Notes under the pieces: generated by a model | What the model was told of the DNA's origin: nothing | Databases searched by the model: none | What the model saw: only the letters and a program-made list of their open reading frames with translations | Shown: positions 22,414 through 30,224 of the stretch, one piece after another | How the letters are laid out: every line of letters begins with the position of its first letter | How positions within the stretch are numbered: position 1 is the stretch's first letter | Program-made: the position numbers and the translations under genes | NCBI RefSeq assembly: GCF_000425065.1 | Contig: NZ_AULB01000003.1 | Location: 62,001 to 126,000, forward strand | Direction of reading: 5' to 3' | Length of the DNA stretch: 64,000 nt | Source: Actinomadura rifamycini DSM 43936 | GTDB lineage: Bacteria > Actinomycetota > Actinomycetes > Streptosporangiales > Streptosporangiaceae

Positions 22414-23439
22414 ATGTCGCAGGTCCCCGCATTCGCCGTGATCTCGGGCGCCCAGGTGCACGAGGCGGTCGCCGGCCGGGAGGAGCAGGTCGTCGCGATG
22501 GTCGAGGCGGCCTACCGGCTGCACGGCGAGGGGCGGACGATCAACCCCGACTCGTACTTCCTGCGCTTCCCCGACCGCCCGTCGGACCGCATCATCGCGC
22601 TCCCCGCCTCCGTCGAGGGCGACGTCGGCGTGCACGGCATCAAGTGGATCTCCAGCTTCCCCGGCAACGTCGCCCGCGGCTTCCCCCGCGCCTCCGCCGT
22701 CCTCATCCTCAACGACGCCGAGACCGGCTACCCCTTCGCGTGCCTGGAGAGCTCCATCATCAGCGCGGCCCGCACCGCCGCGTCCGCGGCGCTGGCCGCC
22801 GCGTCCATCGCCGACCGCCGCGGCGACCGCCCCCGCCGCGTCGGCTTCGTCGGCGGCGGCCTCATCGCCCGCTACATCCACACCTACCTCGCGGCCACCG
22901 GCTTCGCCTTCGACGAACTCGCCGTGCACGACCTCTCCGCCGAGCACGCCGCGGGCTTCAAGGGCTACCTCGAACGCACCGAGAAGGGCGAGGTCACCGT
23001 CCACGACACCGCCGAGAGCCTCGTCCGCGCCTGCGACCTGATCGTCTTCGCGACCGTCGCGGGCGAACCCCATGTGCACGACCCGTCCTGGTTCGCGCAC
23101 AACCCGCTCGTCCTGCACGTGTCCCTGCGCGACCTCTCCCCCGAGATCATCCTGGACTCGTGGAACGTGGTCGACGACGTCGAGCACTGCATGAAGGCGA
23201 ACACGTCCCCGCACCTGGCGGAGCAGCGCGTCGGCGACCGCGACTTCGTGGCCGGCACCCTCTACGACGTCCTCACCGACCGCATCGCCCCGCCCGCCGA
23301 CCGCCCGGTCGTCTTCTCCCCGTTCGGCCTCGGCGTCCTCGACCTGGCCGTCGCCCGCCACGTCTACGACGAGGTCGCCGCCTCCGGCGCCCTGCACACC
23401 GTCCCCGGCTTCTTCCACGACCTCAGCCGCCACGGCTGA
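22414..23439 (+). CDS. sbnB: SbnB-like NAD-dependent dehydrogenase, Dap synthesis
   Basis: 341 aa, ATG 22414 with GGAG at 22405. It belongs to the ornithine cyclodeaminase/mu-crystallin family. The Rossmann motif VGFVGGGLIARYI is near residue 147, and substrate-loop residues near GIKWISSFPGN are visible. In the SbnA-SbnB pathway this enzyme oxidatively cleaves the SbnA product to release L-2,3-diaminopropionate, 2-oxoglutarate and NADH. It is co-transcribed with the sbnA-like gene (26-base gap). The pair supplies the nonproteinogenic monomer for the NRPS. An ornithine cyclodeaminase proper is less likely given the sbnA partner. Confidence 0.88.
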   Translation: MSQVPAFAVISGAQVHEAVAGREEQVVAMVEAAYRLHGEGRTINPDSYFLRFPDRPSDRIIALPASVEGDVGVHGIKWISSFPGNVARGFPRASAVLILNDAETGYPFACLESSIISAARTAASAALAAASIADRRGDRPRRVGFVGGGLIARYIHTYLAATGFAFDELAVHDLSAEHAAGFKGYLERTEKGEVTVHDTAESLVRACDLIVFATVAGEPHVHDPSWFAHNPLVLHVSLRDLSPEIILDSWNVVDDVEHCMKANTSPHLAEQRVGDRDFVAGTLYDVLTDRIAPPADRPVVFSPFGLGVLDLAVARHVYDEVAASGALHTVPGFFHDLSRHG

Positions 23440-23675
23440 CCCGCGCCGGAGCCACGACGATCGACGCCCCATGCCGTGCCGGCACGGACCGGCTTCCTGC
23501 AACGGGCCGATTCCGGCGCCGAGGCCGCCCGGGGAAGGACGGCGCCCCCACCTCGAACCGCACGGCGTTCGGCGGGGTGAGCTCCCGCGACCACCGCAAC
23601 GGTGCGGGGCAGGGCTCTGACGGACCATCGCGGAGACCGACAGGGAGGGCCGCGCGGCGGTCCCACGGCCGCGCG

Positions 23676-24254
23676 TCAGCCGAAGTCGGAGGTGTCCAGG
23701 TCGAAGTCGAAGGGCTTCGGAAGGGCCGGCTTCTCTCCGAACGGCACGCGATGGGAGCTTGTAGTCGCCGTCCTCCGGCTCGCTGAACAGCGACACCCTT
23801 CCCTTGTCCCTGTCCACGAGCAAGTACAGCGGGATGCCCGCCCGTGCGTAGCCGTGCCGTTTCGCTTGCCGATCCAGGTCGCCACGCCGCGAGGTGACCT
23901 CCATCACCATACGGTGTCCGGCTCGACCGGCATCCATGGACCCGCGTCCCGCAAAAGACCCAGGTCGGCGCGCACTACCGTGCCGTCCGGGATCACGCGG
24001 TTCTCCCGCTGTCCCGGGCCCCCGGGAATGATCAGCCCCTTGTTCCCGGAGCAGTGGAACTTGGTCGCGCTGTGCCGCGCGAGCTGCCAGGTGATCTCTG
24101 CGATCCACTCCTCGTGGGGACCGCCGGGGGGTGGTGTCACGACGATCTCTCCGTCGATCAGCTCGGCTCGGTAGCCCTCGGGGGTCTTGAGGGCGAGGAA
24201 TCCCGCCAGGAGGTCGTCCTCCCGCATCAGAGGCTCATGAACCATCGCAGTCAT
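23676..24254 (-). pseudogene. Uma2/DUF820-family putative nuclease, broken by two frameshifts
   Basis: The start ATG is at 24254. Frame 1 runs to PVEPDTVW and stops near 23904. Homology continues in a second frame (VMEVTSRRGDLDRQAKRHGYARAGIPLYLLVD) to about 23745, then in a third (SHRVPFGEKPALPKPFDFDLDTSDFG, stop 23676). At 23757-23765 one extra base explains the second shift. The pieces in order make a normal ~190-residue Uma2 protein (restriction-endonuclease-like fold, role unknown, common in multiple copies in actinomycetes). Either the gene is decayed or the sequence has two indels. Confidence 0.75.
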
Positions 24255-24421
24255 GCTCCGCTCCCTTCCTCGCGGACGAGCTTATGAGCGGAGCGCCACC
24301 CTTCACATACGGATCGTGAAAGTCGTGTCTCTTCCAGGGTACGTGTCCGGGTTCGCCGTGTCCGGTGCGACGGAGGGCCGGGCGGGCAAATAGAACCGCC
24401 GGGAGTGGGCACGCTTTCGCT

Positions 24422-24664
24422 ATGGACGAGCGATTCGAGAGGCGCGGGGACGTGCAGGAGCTCAGCGACTTCGAGCTGCGGGTCTACGAGACGGTCGCGG
24501 AGATCGACAAGGAGGGCGGCGCGGCGGACTTCGCGACGCTCGGGCGGCTGGTCGGCGGACCCGAAGAGGACCTGTGGGCGGCGCTCGGGCACCTGGTGTC
24601 GGTGAACCACGTGCACTCGACCGACAAGGGGTACGTGCTCGGGCCGCACGACTGGGCGCCCTGA
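24422..24664 (+). CDS. Small acidic hypothetical protein, possible winged-helix fragment
   Basis: 80 aa from ATG 24422. It is rich in acidic residues and predicted mainly helical; the middle (ADFATLGRLVGGPEEDLWAALGHLV) has the look of a helix-turn-helix, followed by a short beta-like tail (VNHVHSTDKGYVLGP). It may therefore be a minimal winged-helix domain. I do not recognise a named family. It stands alone, with the acyl-CoA dehydrogenase gene starting 100 bases downstream on the same strand. Codon bias (G/C at third positions) supports it being real. Confidence 0.6.
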   Translation: MDERFERRGDVQELSDFELRVYETVAEIDKEGGAADFATLGRLVGGPEEDLWAALGHLVSVNHVHSTDKGYVLGPHDWAP

Positions 24665-24764
24665 CGGCCGTCCCGGTGAGCGGGAGCGGGGCGGCCGGGG
24701 CCGGTCCGCGTGGACGAGCATGGTCGACCGACTGTTCAAGTGCCGTGTTGGGGAGGCCGCCGGG

Positions 24765-25853
24765 ATGGAGCTCGTCGTCACCGAGGAGCAGCGGGAGCTG
24801 CGGGACGCGCTGCGGCGGTTCTTCGCCGACCGGTCGTCCGGCGCGGAGGTGCGGCGGCTGATGGAGACCGCCGAGGGGCACGATCCCGCCGTGTGGGCGC
24901 TGATGGCCGAGCAGCTCGGGCTGCAGGGCCTCGCGATCCCGGAGGAGCACGGCGGCGCCGGGTTCGGGATGCGGGAGCTGGCGGTGGTGTTCGAGGAGAT
25001 GGGGCGCGCGCTCGTGTGCGCGCCGTTCCTCGCGACGGTCACCGCGGCGGCGGGGCTCGCGGCGGGCGAGGGCGGGCACGACCTGCTGCCGGGGATCGCG
25101 GACGGGTCCGTGATCGCCACGCTCGCGGTCGCCGAGGACGGCGGCCGCTGGGACCTCGGGGCCGTGGCGGCGACCGTCGAGGGCGGGAAGCTGACCGGCG
25201 TCAAGAGCTTCGTGCTCGACGGTCGCATCGCCGATGTGCTGCTCGTCGCGGCGCGGGACGGCGACGGTGTGGGGCTGTTCGCCGTCGAGGGGGACGCGGG
25301 GGTCGTGCGGACGCCGGTGCCGACGGTCGACCAGACGCGCAGGCTCGCGCGGGTCGCGTTCGACGGCGCGCCCGTGCGGCGGGTGGGCGGGGCGGACGCC
25401 GTCCTGCGCGCCCTCGACACGGCGGCGGTGGCGCTGGCGGCAGAGCAGCTCGGCGGCGCCCAGCGGACGCTGGACATGACGGTCGAGTACCTCAAGGTCC
25501 GCAAGCAGTTCGGGCGGGCGATCGGGTCGTTCCAGGCGGTCAAGCACCGGTGCGCGGACATGTTCGTCCTGGTGGAGTCGGCGCGGTCGGCGGTGCTGAA
25601 CGCGGCCGCCGTCGCGGACGCGCGTCCGGCGGAGCTGCCCGCGGCGGCGGCGCTGGCGAAGGCGTACTGCTCGGACGCCTACTTCCACACGGCGGGCGAG
25701 GCGATCCAGCTGCACGGCGGGATCGGGTTCACCTGGGAGCACGACGCGCACCTGTACTTCAAGCGCGCGCAGGGGTCGCGGCAGCTGTTCGGCTCGTCCG
25801 ACCACCACCGGGCGCGGCTCGGCGCCCTCACGGGCATCACCGGCGCGGCCTGA
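24765..25853 (+). CDS. Acyl-CoA dehydrogenase family protein
   Basis: 362 aa; ATG 24765 is preceded by GGGAGG at an 8-base spacing, better than the upstream in-frame ATG at 24720. It has the N-terminal helical domain (LGLQGLAIPEEHGGAG), a middle beta domain and the C-terminal signature RKQFGRAIGSFQAVKH with EAIQLHGGIGFTWEHD. FAD enzyme that forms a 2,3-double bond in acyl-CoA thioesters. The middle domain is short, as in actinobacterial steroid or side-chain FadE-like paralogues that often work as heteromers. No FadE partner is adjacent, so the substrate is unknown. Confidence 0.85.
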   Translation: MELVVTEEQRELRDALRRFFADRSSGAEVRRLMETAEGHDPAVWALMAEQLGLQGLAIPEEHGGAGFGMRELAVVFEEMGRALVCAPFLATVTAAAGLAAGEGGHDLLPGIADGSVIATLAVAEDGGRWDLGAVAATVEGGKLTGVKSFVLDGRIADVLLVAARDGDGVGLFAVEGDAGVVRTPVPTVDQTRRLARVAFDGAPVRRVGGADAVLRALDTAAVALAAEQLGGAQRTLDMTVEYLKVRKQFGRAIGSFQAVKHRCADMFVLVESARSAVLNAAAVADARPAELPAAAALAKAYCSDAYFHTAGEAIQLHGGIGFTWEHDAHLYFKRAQGSRQLFGSSDHHRARLGALTGITGAA

Positions 25854-25917
25854 GGCCGGCGGTCCGGCCTGGTCGCGGGGCGGTCCGCGTTGCGGAAGAT
25901 CGCCCGAAGGGCGAACA

Positions 25918-26931
25918 ATGCCCTCCATGAGCGGGCGACGGGCGAGCGGGGCGATGTTCGGGCTGGCGTACGGGGACGCCCTCGGCGCGCCCACCGAGTT
26001 CCTGACGATGAAGGAGATCGCGCGGCGGTTCGGTCCGGACGGGCCGGAGCGGCCCGAAGGCGATCCGGCGCTCGTCACCGACGACACGCAGATGGCGATC
26101 GCGGTGGGGCTCGGGCTGCTGGACGCGCTGGCGAATCCGCCGTTCACCCCCGGGCTCGTGGCGCCGATGTGGCGGCGCCGGTTCGTCGACTGGCTGCGCA
26201 GCCCCGACAACAACCGGGCGCCCGGCACCACGTGCCTGCGGGCGTGCGCGGGCCTGGAGGCCGGCAAGCCGTGGGTGGAGGCGACCGTGGCCGGGTCCAA
26301 GGGCTGCGGCGCGAACATGCGGGTCGCGCCGGTCGGGCTCGCCCCGGGGCTGACGGACGAGACGCGCGCCGGGGCGTCGCAGCTCCAGGCGGCGATGACG
26401 CACGGGCATCCGACCGGGCTGGCGGCGAGCGAGCTGACGGCGTTCGCCGTCCGGTGGCTGGCCGACGGGATGGCCCCGGCGGACCTGCCCGGCGCGCTCC
26501 GCGACCGGTGCCTCGAGCAGCGGGCCGTCTACCACGAGAAGTGGCTCGGGACGCTGTGGCGGCGGCCCGGGATGCCCGACCCCGAGACGTTCGTCGCGCG
26601 CGGCTGGGACGAGTGCCGGGACGTGCTGGACCGGCTCCTGGACGCCGTCGCGCGCGGCGACCGCGGCACCGACCCGTGCGCGTTCACCGGGGGCGGCTGG
26701 GTGGCGGAGGAGGCCCTCGCGACCGGCCTGCTGTGCTTCCTGCTGTTCCCGGACGACCCGGTGCGCGCGATCCGGCGCGGGGCCGCCAGTTCGGGCGACT
26801 CCGACTCGATCGCGTGCCTGGCGGGCGCGTTCGCGGGCGCGCACCTGGGGATGGACGCCTGGCCCGCGGAGTGGGCGGGCCGGATCGAGTACGCGGACGA
26901 GCTGGCGAAGCTCGGCGCGGCCTGGGACTGA
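25918..26931 (+). CDS. ADP-ribosylglycohydrolase family protein
   Basis: 337 aa from ATG 25918 with AAGG at 25906; a second ATG at 25927 is possible. DraG-like all-helical hydrolase. Metal ligands are visible in VTDDTQMAI (about residue 60) and in SSGDSDSIACLAGAFAGAHLG near residue 287, matching the GxDxD family signature. The N-terminal GAMFGLAYGDALGAPTEF is typical. Family members remove ADP-ribose from proteins, nucleic acids or small molecules using two Mg ions. No ADP-ribosyltransferase or macrodomain gene is adjacent, so the target is unknown. Confidence 0.9.
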   Translation: MPSMSGRRASGAMFGLAYGDALGAPTEFLTMKEIARRFGPDGPERPEGDPALVTDDTQMAIAVGLGLLDALANPPFTPGLVAPMWRRRFVDWLRSPDNNRAPGTTCLRACAGLEAGKPWVEATVAGSKGCGANMRVAPVGLAPGLTDETRAGASQLQAAMTHGHPTGLAASELTAFAVRWLADGMAPADLPGALRDRCLEQRAVYHEKWLGTLWRRPGMPDPETFVARGWDECRDVLDRLLDAVARGDRGTDPCAFTGGGWVAEEALATGLLCFLLFPDDPVRAIRRGAASSGDSDSIACLAGAFAGAHLGMDAWPAEWAGRIEYADELAKLGAAWD

Positions 26932-26948
26932 GGGGAAAGCGGAGCGGG

Positions 26949-27245
26949 ATGCACGAGCAGTTCTGGTTCGACTTGGGGCAGTACGAGCGGCACCGGGTCG
27001 AGTTCTTCTTCGACCGCATGTGGGGCAAGGTGCGGATCAGCGTGGACGGCCACCCGGTCGTGGAGAAGCGGAACCTGTTCAGTCTGCGGCTGACGGAGCG
27101 CTACCCGTTCACGGTCGGGCACCAGGAGCGGCACGAGGTGGTGATCGAGAAGACGCGCAAGGTGATGTTCGCCGGGTTCCGCCCGTCGACCTACCAGGTG
27201 TTCGTCGACGGGGTCTTCTTCCTGGCGCTGGAGGGCCAGGCCTAG
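26949..27245 (+). CDS. Small conserved-looking beta-rich hypothetical protein
   Basis: 98 aa, ATG 26949 with GGAG 26941, 17 bases after the ADP-ribosylglycohydrolase stop, so probably co-transcribed. The sequence alternates charged and hydrophobic residues (HRVEFFFDRMWGKVRISVDG, then VVIEKTRKVMFAGFRPSTYQVFVDG), suggesting a small beta sandwich. I do not recognise a named family. Its TAG stop overlaps the stop of the opposing gene: both lie within the CTAG at 27242-27245. Confidence 0.75.
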   Translation: MHEQFWFDLGQYERHRVEFFFDRMWGKVRISVDGHPVVEKRNLFSLRLTERYPFTVGHQERHEVVIEKTRKVMFAGFRPSTYQVFVDGVFFLALEGQA

Positions 27246-27661
27246 GACGCCGTCCAGCCGGTGAGGCGGTCGATGGTGATCGTGATGACGGGGCCGCCGG
27301 GCGGGTGCTCGCGGTACTGGGGGTAGCGGTCGGCGAGGAGCCGGACGGGTTCGCGGACGCGGTCGGGCTCCTCGACGACGCGGGCGTGGCCGTCCGCGCG
27401 GACCCACCACAGGCGCGTCCAGTCGTCGTCGTAGTGGTCGGCGAGCAGCGCCACCCGCGGGTCGGCCCGGACGTTCGCGAGGCGCCGCAGGTCGCGGGTG
27501 CTCTTCGGCTTGTGGTCGACGGCGATGTGGACGGCGCCGCGGTGCAGGGCGAACGTCACCGGGACCAGGTGGGGGCGGCCGTCCTCCCCGACCGTGGCGA
27601 GGCGCGCGACGGGCGCTCCGGCGAGCAGGCGAAGGGCGTCGTCCACCGGCATCTTCGGCAC
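27242..27661 (-). CDS. PPOX-class (split-barrel) F420/flavin-dependent oxidoreductase
   Basis: 139 aa from GTG 27661; ATG 27652 is an alternative, and neither has a clear RBS. It has the pyridoxamine-oxidase-like split beta barrel, with LLAGAPVARLATVGEDGRPHLVPV at the N terminus and HKPKSTRDLRRLANVRADPRVALL following. That pattern matches the actinobacterial PPOX-class F420-dependent oxidoreductases. These reduce small molecules with F420H2 or bind heme/flavin; the substrate here cannot be read. It converges on the small gene at 26949 with overlapping stop codons. Confidence 0.85.
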   Translation of the reverse strand: MPKMPVDDALRLLAGAPVARLATVGEDGRPHLVPVTFALHRGAVHIAVDHKPKSTRDLRRLANVRADPRVALLADHYDDDWTRLWWVRADGHARVVEEPDRVREPVRLLADRYPQYREHPPGGPVITITIDRLTGWTAS

Positions 27662-27735
27662 ACGCGCAGCGTGTCACACCCGGCCCCGGTCCGCCATGCC
27701 CGCCGGACGGGCGCGGCGGGCGCCGCCGGGGCGCG

Positions 27736-28539
27736 TCAGTCCTGGAAGTCGGGCGGCCGGTTCTCCTTCCGCGCCTTGATCGACTCCTCGAAGTTCTGGG
27801 TGGTGAGGCGGACGAACAGCTGCCCGAGGCCCTCGGCGTCCATGTGGGCGTCGAGGCTGCCCGCGTGCAGCCCCGCCCACAGCATCCGCTTGGTCAGCTC
27901 GACGCCGGGGCGGCTGAACCCCGCGATGCGCTCGGCGAGGTCGAGGGAGGCGTCGAGGAGGCCGCCGCCGGGGACGACGCGGGAGACGAGCCCGATCCGC
28001 TCGGCCTCGGCGGCGTCGACGTCCCGCCCGGACAGCATGATCTCGAACGCGCGGGACGAGCCGATGGCGCGCGGCAGCAGGTAGCCGAGGCCGAGTTCGG
28101 CGGCGGTGAGGCCGTTGTTGATGCCGGCCGCGCGGAACACGGCGGTCTCGGCGGCGAGCCGCACGTCGGCGGCGACGCTCAGGCAGAACCCGCCGCCGAT
28201 CGCGGGGCCGTTGACGGCGGCGATCACCGGCTGGTGGACGCGGCGCATCGTGCGGACGACGTCGTCGAGCAGCTCCATCGAGCGGAGCGCGATCGTCGAG
28301 AGGGTGAGTCCGTCGGTGCCGGGGACGGGCCCCGGGGACTCCAGGTCGGCGCCGGAGCAGAACCCGCGGCCCGCGCCGGTGATCACGACGGCGCGGGTGT
28401 CGTTGTCGCGGCTCGCCGCTTCGAGGGCCTCGCGGAAGGGGACCATGACGTCGAACGCCATCGCGTTCATCCGCTCGGGCCGGTTGAGGGTGATCTGCGT
28501 GACGTGCGGGCGCGGCTTGCCGGTCAGGACGAGTCCCAT
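27736..28539 (-). CDS. Enoyl-CoA hydratase/isomerase (crotonase) family protein
   Basis: 267 aa, ATG 28539 with AGGGG upstream. Crotonase fold: the oxyanion-hole segments are RGFCSGADL (residue 58 on) and NGPAIGGGFCLS (about 115), and RAIGSSRAFEIMLSGRDVDA follows. Acts on acyl-CoA thioesters; hydratase, isomerase or another crotonase chemistry is possible. A 16-base imperfect palindrome at 28560-28575, resembling actinobacterial TetR/fatty-acid operators, lies just upstream. Confidence 0.88.
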   Translation of the reverse strand: MGLVLTGKPRPHVTQITLNRPERMNAMAFDVMVPFREALEAASRDNDTRAVVITGAGRGFCSGADLESPGPVPGTDGLTLSTIALRSMELLDDVVRTMRRVHQPVIAAVNGPAIGGGFCLSVAADVRLAAETAVFRAAGINNGLTAAELGLGYLLPRAIGSSRAFEIMLSGRDVDAAEAERIGLVSRVVPGGGLLDASLDLAERIAGFSRPGVELTKRMLWAGLHAGSLDAHMDAEGLGQLFVRLTTQNFEESIKARKENRPPDFQD

Positions 28540-28559
28540 GGGGCCCCTTTCGACGAGTA

Positions 28560-28575
28560 CCTAGCAAGCGTTAGG
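28560..28575. promoter_or_regulatory. Candidate TetR-type operator before crotonase gene
   Basis: CCTAGCAAGCGTTAGG, an imperfect inverted repeat, 21 bases upstream of the crotonase start and abutting the aldolase stop. CTAGCAAGC-like sites are common before actinobacterial acyl-CoA genes; that comparison is from memory. Confidence 0.45.
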
Positions 28576-29220
28576 TTACAAGGGCGGGAACTCCGGCGGC
28601 GCCAGCCCCCGCTCGACGACCTCCGCCAGCTCCTCCTCCGTCAGCACCCGCGGCTCCCCGATCGCCTTCGCCCGGACGTACACGCCGCACAGCCACTCGA
28701 GCAGCCGCGCGTTCTCGAACGCCTCGTCCAGGTCGCCGCCGATCGCGACGCCGCCGTGGTTGGCCATCAGCGCGGCCCGCCGGCCGCCCGCCATCGCGGC
28801 CCGGACGTTCGCCGCGAGTTCCGGCGTCCCGTACGTCGCGTACTCGGCGACCCGGACCACGCCGCCGAGCAGCAGGGTGTTGTAGTGGATCGGCGGCAGC
28901 TCCGCCATGGTCGACGCCACCACCGCGCCGTACGTGGAGTGCGTGTGGACGATCGCCGCCGCGGGCGTCGCCCCGTACAGCGCCAGGTGCATCGGCGTCT
29001 CCGACGACGGCGCCCGGTCCCCCTCGACGAGCCGGCCCGCGACGTCCACCACCGGGCAGTCCCGCGGCCGCATCCGGTCGAGCATCATCCCGCCGGGCGT
29101 GACCGCCACCAGATCGCCCGACCGCACGCTGACGTTGCCGGACGCGCCCGTCACCAGGCCCGTCTCGGCCAGCCTGCGGCCCACCGCGCACAGCGCGGCC
29201 CGCTCCTCCTCCAGCACCAT
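28576..29220 (-). CDS. Class II aldolase/adducin family protein
   Basis: 214 aa from ATG 29220, with GAGGGG at an 8-base spacing; GTG 29229 lies inside that RBS. Zinc class II aldolase fold: HTHSTYG (about residue 93) and NHGG (about 153) supply the metal histidines, and an N-terminal TGASGNVSVR is typical of L-fuculose/L-ribulose-phosphate aldolase and epimerase relatives. It is divergent from a PfkB-type sugar kinase gene. That pairing suggests phosphorylation of a sugar or sugar acid followed by retro-aldol cleavage. The exact substrate is unknown. Confidence 0.88.
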   Translation of the reverse strand: MVLEEERAALCAVGRRLAETGLVTGASGNVSVRSGDLVAVTPGGMMLDRMRPRDCPVVDVAGRLVEGDRAPSSETPMHLALYGATPAAAIVHTHSTYGAVVASTMAELPPIHYNTLLLGGVVRVAEYATYGTPELAANVRAAMAGGRRAALMANHGGVAIGGDLDEAFENARLLEWLCGVYVRAKAIGEPRVLTEEELAEVVERGLAPPEFPPL

Positions 29221-29294
29221 CGCGGACACCCCTCACCTTCGTCGGTCGTCAGGGCGTACGCTACGGGCCGGACGATCATTAAGGGAGCGCGATC

Positions 29295-30224
29295 ATGACC
29301 GTCGTCACCCTCGGTGCGCACATCCTGGACGTGCTCGCGCGGCCGGTCGAGGGCATCCCGGCGGGCCAGGACACGGTCGTCGTCGAGGAGATCCGGGCGA
29401 CCGCGGCGGGCGCCGCCGCCGGCACCGCGGTGGCCCTGGCCAGGCTCGGCAACGAGGTCGTCTCGGTCGGCGCGATCGGCGACGACGACCTCGGCGACCT
29501 GCTCGTCGCGATCATGAACCGGAACGGCGTGGACGTCACCGGCCTGGTGCGGCGCACCGCCGACCAGACCAGCGCGTCCGTCCTGCCGATCCGCGGCGAC
29601 GGCGGCCGCCCCAGCTTCCACGTCCCGGGCGCGAACCTGACGCTCACCCCCGCGGCCGTCGAGCGCGGCCTGCTCGTCGCCGCGGACGCCGTCCACCTCG
29701 GCGGCCCCGACGTCACGTTCGGGCTGAACGACCCGGCGTTCTTCGCGATGCTCGAGGCCGCCCGCGCCAACGGCACGATCGTCACGATGGACCTGCTGTC
29801 GAACCTGCCCGACCTGCTCGAGGGCGCCGCCGCGTTCCTCCCGCACGTCGACCACGTCCTGCCGAACCTGGAGCAGGCCGCCGCCATGACCGGCGAGACC
29901 GACCCGGAGAAGGCCGCCCTCGCGCTGCGCGCCGCGGGCCCCGCCTCCGCCGTCGTCACGCTCGGCGGCGACGGCAGCCTGCTCGCGACCGCCGACGGCG
30001 TGCGGCACCTGCCCGCCCTGCCCGTCGACGTCGTCGACACCACCGGCTGCGGCGACGCCTACTGCGCGGGCTTCGTCACCGCGCTCGTCCGGTCCCGGCC
30101 CGTGGCGGACGCCGCCCGGTGGGGGACGGCCGCCGCCGCGACCGTCGCCCAGGGGCTCGGCTCCGACGCGGGCCTCACCGACCTGGACGCGGTCCTGGCG
30201 CTGCTGGACCGGGCGCCCGCCTAG
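29295..30224 (+). CDS. PfkB-family carbohydrate kinase
   Basis: 309 aa, ATG 29295. Ribokinase fold: N-terminal GAAAGTAVALARLGNEV (PfkB signature 1) and C-terminal DTTGCGDAYCAGF (signature 2 with the catalytic Asp and anion hole). It phosphorylates a sugar, nucleoside or similar alcohol with ATP. The divergent class II aldolase suggests a joint catabolic route. It converges with the acyl-CoA synthetase gene; both stop codons lie in the CTAG at 30221-30224. Confidence 0.88.
   Translation: MTVVTLGAHILDVLARPVEGIPAGQDTVVVEEIRATAAGAAAGTAVALARLGNEVVSVGAIGDDDLGDLLVAIMNRNGVDVTGLVRRTADQTSASVLPIRGDGGRPSFHVPGANLTLTPAAVERGLLVAADAVHLGGPDVTFGLNDPAFFAMLEAARANGTIVTMDLLSNLPDLLEGAAAFLPHVDHVLPNLEQAAAMTGETDPEKAALALRAAGPASAVVTLGGDGSLLATADGVRHLPALPVDVVDTTGCGDAYCAGFVTALVRSRPVADAARWGTAAAATVAQGLGSDAGLTDLDAVLALLDRAPA

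Noticed and set aside
23474..23487. Palindrome CCGTGCCGGCACGG after sbnB as a terminator
   Set aside because: It has no loop bases and no T run; as a simple palindrome it is weak evidence, so it was not listed.
22306..24108. A 600-codon minus-strand frame across the sbnB gene
   Set aside because: Antisense to sbnB for most of its length; only the first part shows Uma2 homology, which is explained by the frameshifted pseudogene.
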